Below, one piece after another: positions 16,870 to 24,156 of a stretch of 64,000 nt of DNA (positions within the stretch are counted from its first letter, which is position 1; each line of letters begins with the position of its first letter). Origin of the DNA: Trebonia sp036501515 (GTDB lineage Bacteria; Actinomycetota; Actinomycetes; Streptosporangiales; Streptosporangiaceae); NCBI GenBank assembly GCA_036501515.1, contig DASYAD010000395.1, positions 5,152 through 69,151 on the forward strand. Direction: 5' to 3'. A program made the position numbers and the translations under genes. The notes under the pieces were generated by a model. The model was not told the DNA's origin. It worked only from the letters and a program-made list of their open reading frames with translations, and did no database searches.

Positions 16870-17232
16870 GCGTCCGGAGCGGCTTCCTGCGAGGGCTGGG
16901 GCGAAAGCTGGTTGCCGCGCATAAGCTCACCGAGTGTGTAGAGCTTCTGCCTGACGATCTCCCGGCTAGCGTCATCGACTTCGCCGATGATCGTGAGACC
17001 GTCCCTCATTGTCACCGGGCGGATGTCGGCTGGATCGAGATCTTCACGGTCCAGCAGATCGGCGCTCTGGCTCGTGGCGATTACCTGGACGTGCTCGCTC
17101 GCCTCGGTGAGTGCGTCGAAAAGCACGCCTGCCGCGGCCGGGTGCAGCGCGATTTCAGGCTCCTCGATGCCGATCAGCGGCAGTCGGCCGTCAAGGGACT
17201 CCGGCTGAAAAAGCGCTGCGAGCACTGCTGCC
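16866..17232 (-). pseudogene. AAA (AAA_21-like) ATPase, C-terminal fragment
   Basis: About 120 residues match the C-terminal part of an overcoming-lysogenization/AAA_21-type ATPase: LPLIGIEEPEIALHPAAAGVLFDAL (Walker B and signature region), VIATSQSADLLD, then the terminal region. The Walker A part, about 300 residues, is absent. The break lies near 17230, where LuxR-like coding sequence on the other strand begins. Together with DUF4276 it is the remnant of an ATPase/effector pair. Confidence 0.7.
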
Positions 17233-17380
17233 GAGCGCGAACAGGGACATCGCGGCCCGGCTGTTCATCAGCGAGGCGACGGTCAAGAACCACCTGCTGC
17301 ATATCTACGTCAAGCTCGGCGTCAACGACCGGGCCGCCGCGGTCGCCACCGGGTTCGAGCGGGGCCTGCTGCCGCGCTGA
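17226..17380 (+). pseudogene. LuxR-type helix-turn-helix, C-terminal fragment
   Basis: The last ~50 residues of a LuxR/NarL regulator: NRDIAARLFISEATVKNHLL, HIYVKLGVNDRAAAVATGFERGLL, stop at 17378-17380. The receiver or sensor half and half of the DNA-binding domain are missing. Upstream the frame runs into sequence antisense to the ATPase fragment, marking a join. Confidence 0.75.
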
Positions 17381-17432
17381 GTCGACTGAGCGGCGCCGGC
17401 GGGCGGTGCCGCTGCCCCCTGAGTAAGAGGCT

Positions 17433-17464
17433 CCGGCGGTACCGCGGTGGTGCGGTACCGCCGG
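17433..17464. terminator. Bidirectional hairpin terminator
   Basis: A perfect 13-bp stem CCGGCGGTACCGC / GCGGTACCGCCGG with a 6-nt loop sits between the LuxR fragment and the end of the binding-protein gene. It bounds the catabolic island on the left. Confidence 0.8.
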
Positions 17465-17491
17465 GGCGGCAACTGACTGGCGAGGCGGCCG

Positions 17492-18784
17492 CTACGAGCT
17501 GGCGGGCACGAACGGGTTGACGAAGCCGCCAAGCGGCTTGTACTGCCCGTTCTCGATCTCGCTGTACATGACGTCCGTGCTGTGCAGCTGCGGGGCGGTG
17601 GACAGCGGCGACGGGCTGCCCGCGACGGAGAACGGCGCGCTGGTGCCGACGTTGATCGGCGTCTTAAGGTTCTGGTAGGCGCTCAGCACCGAGGCCCTGG
17701 TCACGGTCGGCAGTGACTTGGCGATGTCGGCGAAGTCGAGCACCGCCGTCCACTCGAGCAGTGACAGCTCGTCCTTCTGCGCCGACGCGTCGGTCTTGTC
17801 CATCCAGGTGTTGTAGAGCGCCACCGCCGGGATGCTGGTCTCCGTGGGCAGGTGCAGGGTGCTCACCACGTAGGTTCCGTCGGCGACGGAGTTGCCGACG
17901 GTCTTGATGGCCTGCGGGTCGAAGCTGCCGATGTTGTTGATGATCTTGCCGGTGTAGCCCGCCTGCCGCAGCGCGGTCATCATCTGCTGCGGGTACGGCC
18001 CCGGAGCGGCGATCAGCACCGCGTCGGGGTTCTGCTTGATCACCTGCTGCGCGTCGGTCGCGCTGATCGCCTGGCCGAGCTGGAAGGTGACGAACTGCGG
18101 GGCGGTGCTGTCGCCGGCGATCTTCAGCGCGGCGGCCGACTCCTGGGCCGTCCCCTCACAAGCCGGGATGCTGCACTGCACGATCGTGACCTTCTTCGCG
18201 CCGAGCTTCACCGCGAGCGCGCCGGATCCGAAGTACCAGCCGGCCGCGACGGAGGTCACCGGAAAGGAGACCGGGCTCGACAGCTCCTGCGGGATCAGCC
18301 CGAGACCGCCGGTGAAGGTCAGCTTGGCGGCGTTGACGGTGGAGAAGAAGCCGGGGAAGACCTCGGTGCCGCCGATGATCGCCACGTCGCCTGACCGGAC
18401 GGCGGCCGACGCGCAGGTGGCCGCCGTGTTGGCCTGGTCCTGGTCGTCGCACTGGTTGGCCACCAGCGGGTGCCCGTTGATGCCGCCCGTCGAGTTGATG
18501 TAAGCGATGGCGGCCTTCTGCGCGACCGCGACCTGCGGGTAGGGGGCGAGCGTGGTGCTGGTCAGCGACGTCACCAGGCCGACATCGATCGGGCTGCCGG
18601 TGGCCGCGAAACTCGAGCCGGCCTGAGCGCTGCTGGTGCTCCCGGTGCTTCCGGCGGTGCCGGCGCTGGACGTACTGCCGCCTGAGCTGCTGCAGGCGGT
18701 GGCGGCGATGGCCACCACGGCGATCGCCGCGGCGGATGCCACCTTGACTCGCCTGGCGGGTAGCCAGCTTCTTCGAGACTCCAC
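17492..18784 (-). CDS. Liv-type ABC transporter substrate-binding lipoprotein
   Basis: A 430-residue periplasmic-binding type 1 protein. A lipoprotein signal (VASAAAIAVVAIAATACSSSGG; lipidated Cys in AATAC) is followed by a Ser/Thr/Gly linker and the receptor fold (PIDVGLVTSLTSTTLAPYPQ, AIAYINSTGGINGHPLV, DDQDQANTAATCA). GTG 18784 is chosen because GGAGGGG lies just upstream; the open frame extends further. It should feed the LivHMG/LivF transporter at 49.9-54.1 kb, the only matching permease in the window. Aromatic acids are common ligands of such proteins, but the ligand here is unknown. Its leader carries an IclR-type operator. Confidence 0.9.
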   Translation of the reverse strand: MESRRSWLPARRVKVASAAAIAVVAIAATACSSSGGSTSSAGTAGSTGSTSSAQAGSSFAATGSPIDVGLVTSLTSTTLAPYPQVAVAQKAAIAYINSTGGINGHPLVANQCDDQDQANTAATCASAAVRSGDVAIIGGTEVFPGFFSTVNAAKLTFTGGLGLIPQELSSPVSFPVTSVAAGWYFGSGALAVKLGAKKVTIVQCSIPACEGTAQESAAALKIAGDSTAPQFVTFQLGQAISATDAQQVIKQNPDAVLIAAPGPYPQQMMTALRQAGYTGKIINNIGSFDPQAIKTVGNSVADGTYVVSTLHLPTETSIPAVALYNTWMDKTDASAQKDELSLLEWTAVLDFADIAKSLPTVTRASVLSAYQNLKTPINVGTSAPFSVAGSPSPLSTAPQLHSTDVMYSEIENGQYKPLGGFVNPFVPASS

Positions 18785-18862
18785 TCTTTCCCCTCCCATT
18801 GATGGGCCAGTCCTGTTGATGGGGCCAGGCCTCGCCGGCGACGACGCGCCGGCAACAAGATC

Positions 18863-18879
18863 TGTTCGTCTAGCGAACA
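18863..18879 (-). promoter_or_regulatory. Operator TGTTCG-N5-CGAACA (binding protein)
   Basis: The palindrome TGTTCGTCTAGCGAACA is one of six copies in the island. It lies in the leader of the binding-protein gene, 20 nt downstream of its -10 box, a roadblock position for a repressor. Confidence 0.75.
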
Positions 18880-18899
18880 TGTGGTCATTTGTTGTGGTA

Positions 18900-18929
18900 A
18901 GTATGTGACGGCGATTTGCGCGACGTCAA
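18900..18929 (-). promoter_or_regulatory. Promoter of the binding-protein gene
   Basis: On the minus strand TTGACG (18929-18924) is followed after 18 nt by CATACT (18905-18900). Spacing and -35 match those of the other operator-bearing promoters in the island. Confidence 0.55.
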
Positions 18930-18991
18930 CGGCAATGTCCGGGAAACATTGCGCGGCCGCCGGTCCCGGTCAGCCGGCTCGCCGGCCGCGG

Positions 18992-20164
18992 TCAGCCCGC
19001 CCGGACCGGTGCGGACGCGAAACCGCGGGTGGTGTTGTTGAGCCGCAGGACCGGCTGGCCGGCGGGCTCGAGGGTGCGCACGCGGTCGAGCAGCGCCCGC
19101 AGCACGCTGGAGATCTCGAGCCGGGCGAGCGGCGCGCCCACGCACATGTGCAGGCCGTTGCCGAAGCTCAGGTGGTCCACCGGGTTGCGGGTGATCTCGA
19201 AGTCGTCCGGCCGCTGGTAGTGCCGCTCGTCGCGGTTGGCCGCGCCGAGGAACACGGCGATCCGGCGGCCGGAAGGCACGGTCACCCCGTCGACCGACAG
19301 GTCGCCACGGGCGGTCCGGCTCCAGATCTGCAGCGGCGACTCGATCCGCAGGCCCTCGTTGACGGCGGCCGGAACGAGGCCGGGGCTGGCGCGCAGCGCC
19401 TGCCACTGGCCCGGGTGGCCGGCCAGCAGCCAGACGATGCTGCCGATCGCGTTGATCGTGGTGTCGAAGGCGGGCCCGAGGAAGTTGAACAGCAGCGTGA
19501 ACGAGCTGAGCTTGGGAATCTCGCCGCGGTCGTGCGCGTCGAGCACGTCCCAGCCGATGCTCCCCGGCGTCATGTCCGCCTTGGTCAGCGAGTGCATGAC
19601 CTCGAAGGCCTGCTCGATCACCGGCCCGGCGGCGACGGCGCGCTCGTTGAGCGGACCGACATTGTTGAACCCCGCCACGCTGCCCTCGACGCACTGGTCG
19701 AGGACCGGCAGCGGGACGCCGAGGACGGCGCCGGTGAACCGGGTGACGAACGGCCGGGCCAGGTCGCTGGCCGCGTCGAACGAGTCCCGGCCCAGGCAGT
19801 CGTCGAGCAGCTCGGCGGCGATCTTGTCGGCCAGCGGCTCAACCTCGCGCAGCCGGCCGAGCCGCAGCCGCTTGATCATCACGGTGCGGGCGACATCGTG
19901 CTCCGGCGGGTCGGAGGCGACGACGGTGCCGCGCATTTTCTCGTTGTGCCTGGCATTGAACCCGGGACCCTCGGTCGAGGAGAAGTGCTGCCAGTCCTTC
20001 AGGCCGGCCCGGACGTCGTCGAACCTGGCGATGCCGAGCACGTCGTACCGGGGGAGGCTGAACACCGGGCCGGCGTCGCGCAGGGTGCGGTAGTAGCCGT
20101 ACGGGTCGGTGAGCGACTCGTCGGAGAACGGATCGAAGTCGAAGGCGGGAATCTGCTCGGCCAT
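18992..20164 (-). CDS. Cytochrome P450
   Basis: A 390-residue soluble bacterial P450. The heme-binding loop is FGNGLHMCVGAPLARLE, the ExxR region EGLRIES, and the I-helix shows FLGPAFDTTIN (acid-Thr pair). Such enzymes hydroxylate hydrophobic substrates using ferredoxin and a ferredoxin reductase; candidates are encoded at 22657, 31618 and 29043. GGAG precedes the ATG by six bases. It has its own operator-bearing promoter, between the IclR gene and the binding-protein gene on the same strand. Confidence 0.94.
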   Translation of the reverse strand: MAEQIPAFDFDPFSDESLTDPYGYYRTLRDAGPVFSLPRYDVLGIARFDDVRAGLKDWQHFSSTEGPGFNARHNEKMRGTVVASDPPEHDVARTVMIKRLRLGRLREVEPLADKIAAELLDDCLGRDSFDAASDLARPFVTRFTGAVLGVPLPVLDQCVEGSVAGFNNVGPLNERAVAAGPVIEQAFEVMHSLTKADMTPGSIGWDVLDAHDRGEIPKLSSFTLLFNFLGPAFDTTINAIGSIVWLLAGHPGQWQALRASPGLVPAAVNEGLRIESPLQIWSRTARGDLSVDGVTVPSGRRIAVFLGAANRDERHYQRPDDFEITRNPVDHLSFGNGLHMCVGAPLARLEISSVLRALLDRVRTLEPAGQPVLRLNNTTRGFASAPVRAG

Positions 20165-20178
20165 GCTAGCTCCATCGC

Positions 20179-20195
20179 TGTTCGCTCTACGAACA
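20179..20195 (-). promoter_or_regulatory. Operator TGTTCG-N5-CGAACA (P450)
   Basis: The palindrome TGTTCGCTCTACGAACA overlaps the untranslated leader of the P450 gene, 14 bp before the ATG and 21 nt downstream of its -10 box. Confidence 0.75.
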
Positions 20196-20216
20196 TATGG
20201 TCACGAACGTACGAGG

Positions 20217-20245
20217 AGTATCTGCGGTTCGCCGGGCAGCGTCAA
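20217..20245 (-). promoter_or_regulatory. Promoter of the P450 gene
   Basis: TTGACG (20245-20240) and GATACT (20222-20217) on the minus strand are 17 nt apart, directly upstream of the P450 operator. Confidence 0.55.
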
Positions 20246-20282
20246 TACCCGCGGTGCGGGCACGAGGCTTCAGGTGCGGGCT

Positions 20283-21116
20283 TCAGGTGCGCAGCGTGAA
20301 GACCTTCACGAGTTCGCGCGCCGCCTCCTCCAGGGCTGGCAGGTGGTCGCGGCGGACCGACTCCACCGTGCCCCGCGAGGCGTGCGACGAGACGCTGATG
20401 GCCAGCGTCGGACGGCCCGGCCGGCGGACCGGCACGGCGCAGGCCCGCATGCCGAGCTCGATCTCCTGGTCGAGGATGCAGTAGCCCTGGTCCCTGATCG
20501 CCCGGATGTTCCGCCGCAGGTCGTCGCCGTTGGCCACGGTCAGCGGCGTCGCCTGGCGGAAATCGGCGGTGACGAGGTAGTCCTCAAGCTCGGCGTCGGC
20601 GAGGTCGGCGAGCAGCACCCGCCCGGCCGCCGTCAGGTAGGCGGGCACCCGGGTGCCGACGGTCAGCGCGAGCATGGTGACCCGGGGGTGCGTGGTCAGC
20701 GCCCGGGCCACGAACACCGCCTGGTGCCCGTCGAGGACGGCCGCGGTGCACGACTCGCGTACCTGCTCGGCGACCTCGAACAGCCTGCCCTGGAGCAGGT
20801 CGTCGACCGAGCAGGCGGCCAGGTAGGAGTACCCGAGTTCGAGGACGCCCGGCCGCAGGAAGTACCGGCCGCCCTGGCAGCCGACGTAATTTTCCGCCTC
20901 GAGCGTGCGCAGCAGCCGCCGCGCGGACGAGCGGTTGAGGCCGGCCGCCCTGGCCACCTCGGCGATGGTGAGGAACGGCGCGGCGGCGGAGAAGGCGCGG
21001 ATGACCGCCATGCCGCGGGTGAACCCGGTGACCAGCTCGCTGCGCTCGCTGCTCTCCTCCTCGGCCTGGTTCTCTTCGTCTGGCGGGCTCTCGGCCGGAA
21101 GTACGGACACGGGCAC
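20283..21116 (-). CDS. IclR family regulator (likely repressor of the TGTTCG regulon)
   Basis: A 277-residue IclR protein. The N-terminal winged helix is visible (AVIRAFSAAAPFLTIAEVARAAGLNRSSARRLLRTLEAENYV). The C-terminal effector domain has VLDGHQAVFVARAL, VGTRVPAYLTAAGRVLLADL, GYCILDQEIELGMRACAVPV and SSHASRG, like regulators of protocatechuate and related pathways. GTG 21116 follows GAGGAGG. Twelve bases upstream lies the palindrome at 21128-21144, so the gene is probably autoregulated while controlling the divergent Rieske operon. Of the three IclR genes here it is the one physically linked to the operators. Confidence 0.92.
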   Translation of the reverse strand: MPVSVLPAESPPDEENQAEEESSERSELVTGFTRGMAVIRAFSAAAPFLTIAEVARAAGLNRSSARRLLRTLEAENYVGCQGGRYFLRPGVLELGYSYLAACSVDDLLQGRLFEVAEQVRESCTAAVLDGHQAVFVARALTTHPRVTMLALTVGTRVPAYLTAAGRVLLADLADAELEDYLVTADFRQATPLTVANGDDLRRNIRAIRDQGYCILDQEIELGMRACAVPVRRPGRPTLAISVSSHASRGTVESVRRDHLPALEEAARELVKVFTLRT

Positions 21117-21127
21117 GGCCTCCTCAA

Positions 21128-21144
21128 TGTTCGCTGAGCGAACA
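21128..21144. promoter_or_regulatory. Operator TGTTCG-N5-CGAACA (IclR/Rieske intergenic, upstream copy)
   Basis: TGTTCGCTGAGCGAACA lies next to the ribosome site of the IclR gene and 12 nt upstream of the -35 box of the Rieske promoter, so it can act on both genes. Confidence 0.75.
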
Positions 21145-21156
21145 GACGGTCGTCTA

Positions 21157-21186
21157 TTGACACATGCCGGAAACGAGAACTACCGT
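21157..21186 (+). promoter_or_regulatory. Promoter of the Rieske operon
   Basis: TTGACA, 18 nt, TACCGT. The segment 21128-21189 matches 36349-36410 at 56 of 62 positions by my count. It is bracketed by two operators. Confidence 0.65.
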
Positions 21187-21203
21187 ACTCCACATCCGGC
21201 ATT

Positions 21204-21220
21204 TGTACGTCTGGCGAACA
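21204..21220 (+). promoter_or_regulatory. Operator TGTACG-N5-CGAACA (Rieske, downstream copy)
   Basis: TGTACGTCTGGCGAACA differs by one base from the consensus and starts 17 nt after the -10 box of the Rieske promoter. Confidence 0.7.
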
Positions 21221-21299
21221 TCCGGTCATTTTTCACCGCTAGCCACCGGTCGCCGGCCGCATCGTGATTCCGCGGAACTGAGAGAAACGGAGAGCAGTC

Positions 21300-22625
21300 G
21301 TGATCAGTGGCCAGGAAGCCGATGAGCTGACCAAGGTGGGGCCGGGGACGGCGACCGGCGCCTTCCTGCGCCAGTTCTGGGTCCCGTTCCTGCCGTCGGA
21401 CGCGGTCACCGCGGGGGGCGAGCCGTTCCCTGTCCGCCTGATGGGGGAGGACCTGCTGGCCTTCCGGCGCGAAGACGGCGCGACGGGGCTGGTGGACACC
21501 GCCTGTGCGCACCGCCGGGCGCCGCTCCTGTACGCCCGCAACGAGGGCTGCGGGCTGCGCTGCGTCTACCACGGCTGGCAGTTCGACATCACCGGCCAGT
21601 GCACCGACATGCCGGCTGAGCCGGCCACCAGCCGGTTCAGGCAGCACATCAAGATCAAGGCGTACCCGGTGCGGGAGCGCAACGGCGTGCTGTGGACCTT
21701 CATGGGGACCGGCGAGCCGCCCGAGCTGCCTGACCTGGAGTGGAACCAGGTGCCCGCGGAGAACGTGCACGTCTCCTTCCGGGTGCAGGAGACGGACTGG
21801 CTCAGCGCCTACGAGGGCGAGATCGACTCGGCCCACGCGCCGATCCTGCACGGCCGCCTGGACACGACAAGCAAGCGGTCCAACACCATGGCCGCCAGGA
21901 CCGGGCGCCCCGTCTTCGACGTGGTGCAGCAGGACTTCGGGGTCAGCGTGGGCGCGCGGCGGCCGATCGGCGACGGCGCCGAGCTGTACTGGCGCGTCAA
22001 CCAGTTCGTGCTGCCGTTCTACACGCTGGTGCCGCCCAAGAGCGCGGAGTGGGCCGAGCTGACCGGGCACGCCTGGGTGCCGATCGACGACACCCACACG
22101 CTGTGCGTCGGGTTCACCTACCTCCCTGACCGGCCGCTCAAGGAGCGGATGGTCGACATCTTCGTCAACAGCGCCAAGGGGCGGGAGACCGGCCACCCGA
22201 GCAAGCTCGCCTACGACGACACGATCCCGCACAACGAGCCGTACTGGCGGTTCATCTCCAAGTACCGGCGCGCCACCAACTTCCTGTTCGACTACGAGCT
22301 GCAGCGCGAGACCTATTTCTCCGGGCTGCCCGGGCTGTGGGTGCAGGACTCGGGCACCCAGTCGGGCGCCACCCACCTTGCGCCGCGCCGCCACGAGCAC
22401 CTGACCTCGAGCGACGCCGGCCTGGTGGTCGCGCGGCAGACGATGCGCGACTGCGTGGAGGCCTACCGTGCATGCGGCGAACTCCCCCCGGTCGCGGTCA
22501 GGCCCGACCTGTACCGCGTCCGGTCGGTGGCCGCCGTGCTGAAGAGCGACGAGTCGTGGACCGAGGCGCTCGACGGCTTCATCCGCCGCTCCGGCGGCGC
22601 GCCGCTCGGCTACGAAGTCCCCTGA
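21300..22625 (+). CDS. Rieske non-heme iron oxygenase, alpha subunit
   Basis: A 441-residue oxygenase. The Rieske [2Fe-2S] ligands are seen in CAHRRAPLL...CVYHGW (CxH-CxxH). The mononuclear iron site is in EGEIDSAHAPILHGRLD (Asp, His, His). The architecture is that of single-component alpha subunits of the phthalate 4,5-dioxygenase group, which hydroxylate or demethylate aromatic acids. GTG 21300 follows ACGGAGAG. It is the first gene of a long operon behind a double-operator promoter. Electrons probably come from the ferredoxin 31 bp downstream. Confidence 0.93.
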   Translation: MISGQEADELTKVGPGTATGAFLRQFWVPFLPSDAVTAGGEPFPVRLMGEDLLAFRREDGATGLVDTACAHRRAPLLYARNEGCGLRCVYHGWQFDITGQCTDMPAEPATSRFRQHIKIKAYPVRERNGVLWTFMGTGEPPELPDLEWNQVPAENVHVSFRVQETDWLSAYEGEIDSAHAPILHGRLDTTSKRSNTMAARTGRPVFDVVQQDFGVSVGARRPIGDGAELYWRVNQFVLPFYTLVPPKSAEWAELTGHAWVPIDDTHTLCVGFTYLPDRPLKERMVDIFVNSAKGRETGHPSKLAYDDTIPHNEPYWRFISKYRRATNFLFDYELQRETYFSGLPGLWVQDSGTQSGATHLAPRRHEHLTSSDAGLVVARQTMRDCVEAYRACGELPPVAVRPDLYRVRSVAAVLKSDESWTEALDGFIRRSGGAPLGYEVP

Positions 22626-22656
22626 CCGCCCGCACCTGAGAGAGGAGCCACTGTCC

Positions 22657-22851
22657 ATGAGGATCGCCGTCAGCCGGGAGCGCTGCAAGGGTCACGGCCA
22701 GTGCGAGCTGTTCGCGCCCGACGTGTTCGAAGTCGACGACGAGGCCCTGGTCGTCCTGAAGACCCCCGAGGTCACCGGGAGCGGAGAGAAAGACGTCCGG
22801 GAGGCTCTTCTCCACTGCCCGGAAGCGGCGATCTTCGAGGAACCGGCGTGA
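22657..22851 (+). CDS. Small ferredoxin with CxxHxxC cluster motif
   Basis: A 64-residue P450-type ferredoxin. The first cluster segment is CKGHGQC, the last ligand is in HCPEAAI. The position that is Cys in [4Fe-4S] and usually Ala, Gly or Ser in [3Fe-4S] ferredoxins is His here, as in several mycobacterial P450 partners. It probably passes electrons to the Rieske enzyme or a P450. AGAGGAG lies upstream. Its stop overlaps the next start (GTGA). Confidence 0.9.
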   Translation: MRIAVSRERCKGHGQCELFAPDVFEVDDEALVVLKTPEVTGSGEKDVREALLHCPEAAIFEEPA

Positions 22852-23201
22852 CCTGGGCAGCTCACACGGTCGGCGACTACCTGCGCATCCCTTACCTGGT
22901 GACGGCCGAGTCGCAGCCGCGGGCTGACGGCAGCTGGATCCGCCACGTCGAGCACCCGGAACTGCCGGACTGCTCGGCTGAGGCGGACTCCATCACCGAC
23001 GCTCTGCAGCTGCTCGACAAGCGCCGCATCCAGGTCGTGATCGCGATGCTGTCCCGCGGCGAGGTTCCCGCCGCTCGGCGCCCGCCGCTCGGTGAGCAGC
23101 AGGCGCTCGGCCGGGTGCGCAGGGCCGGGCTGGCGGACCGTGTCGCGTCGCTGTGGGACCGGGACGCGGCCGGGCTGGCCGCGGCCGGCCCGGTCAGCTG
23201 A
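22848..23201 (+). CDS. HicB-like orphan protein in the Rieske operon
   Basis: A 117-residue protein. Its first half follows the HicB antitoxin fold pattern: YLVTAESQPRADGSWIRHVE, PELPDCSAEADSITDALQLL, a strand-strand-helix with the PDC-acid-S pattern. The HicB C-terminal DNA-binding domain is not obvious, and no HicA toxin is adjacent. The GTG start overlaps the ferredoxin stop, so it is co-translated with catabolic genes. A regulatory or protein-protein role is more likely than a toxin-antitoxin role. Confidence 0.6.
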   Translation: MTWAAHTVGDYLRIPYLVTAESQPRADGSWIRHVEHPELPDCSAEADSITDALQLLDKRRIQVVIAMLSRGEVPAARRPPLGEQQALGRVRRAGLADRVASLWDRDAAGLAAAGPVS

Positions 23202-23229
23202 CTACCCCGTACTACGCCAGGAGGACGAC

Positions 23230-24156
23230 ATGCCGGTCAACGGACTGCACAGCTTCGGCCTCGACGTCCCCGACGCCGAAGTCGCTGCCCGCTACTACTC
23301 AGAGTTCGGGCTGCGGACGGCCGAGCGCGGCGGCGCCCTGCTCGCCCGCTGCGCCGGGCGTGACCAGGACCAGCTGCAGATCAGGGAGGCCCGGCGCAAG
23401 CGGCTGACCTGGGTTGCCTTCAGCGTCGAGCCCGGATCGCTCGACGAGCTGTCCCGCCGGGTGGTCGCGGCGGGCTACCCGCGCACCGACGGGCCTGACA
23501 CGGGCGCCGACGGGCACTGGTTCCGCGACCCGGACGGCACGCCGGTCCGGCTGTCAGAAGAAGAGCCGGCCAAGTCCCGGCCGTACCAGCCGCTGCCGCT
23601 CAACGTCGACGGCGCCTACCCGCGCACCAACCGGGCCCGCTGGCTCGAGGTACGCGACGCCGCCGCCCCCAGCCCGCGGCGCCTGGGGCACGTCATCAAG
23701 TACTCGCCTGACATCCCCCGCGCGGAGCGCTTCTACCTCGGCGCCCTCGGCCTGCGGCTGTCTGACAGCATGGCGGGCCGGCTGTCGTTCTGGCACTGCG
23801 GCCAGGGCGACCACCACATCTTCGGCGTCGGCGCGAGCCAGGCACCGGGGCTGCACCACGCCAGCTTCGAAGTGGCCAACGTGGACGAGATCGCCCGCGG
23901 CGCCGGTCACATGGCCGAACGCGGGCACCGTGACCAGTGGGGTCTGGGCCGGCATACGTTCGGATCCAATCTCTTTACTTACATCAAGGATCCGTGGGGC
24001 AGCTGGACTGAGTACTTCGCCGACATCGACCAGATCACCTGCGCCTGGCAGGGCCGCGAGTGGACGCGTGCTGAGTCCGGGTCCGCGGTCTGGGGACCGC
24101 CGATGCCGGCCGACTTCCACCGCAACACCGAGGGACCCGATGCGGACGACGAATGA
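23230..24156 (+). CDS. Two-domain VOC protein, extradiol-dioxygenase-like
   Basis: A 308-residue protein with two vicinal-oxygen-chelate domains, as in type I extradiol dioxygenases. The N-terminal domain begins LHSFGLDVPDAEVAARYY. The catalytic domain has LGHVIKYSPDIPRAERFY (first His), GLHHASFEV (second His) and WTEYFAD (Glu), the three iron ligands in the correct order. It probably opens a catechol-like ring. ATG 23230 follows GGAGGACGAC. It overlaps the next gene by ATGA. Confidence 0.88.
   Translation: MPVNGLHSFGLDVPDAEVAARYYSEFGLRTAERGGALLARCAGRDQDQLQIREARRKRLTWVAFSVEPGSLDELSRRVVAAGYPRTDGPDTGADGHWFRDPDGTPVRLSEEEPAKSRPYQPLPLNVDGAYPRTNRARWLEVRDAAAPSPRRLGHVIKYSPDIPRAERFYLGALGLRLSDSMAGRLSFWHCGQGDHHIFGVGASQAPGLHHASFEVANVDEIARGAGHMAERGHRDQWGLGRHTFGSNLFTYIKDPWGSWTEYFADIDQITCAWQGREWTRAESGSAVWGPPMPADFHRNTEGPDADDE

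Noticed and set aside
22848..23201. A HicAB toxin-antitoxin system
   Set aside because: Only a HicB-like protein is present. No HicA-sized partner with the conserved His lies on either side.
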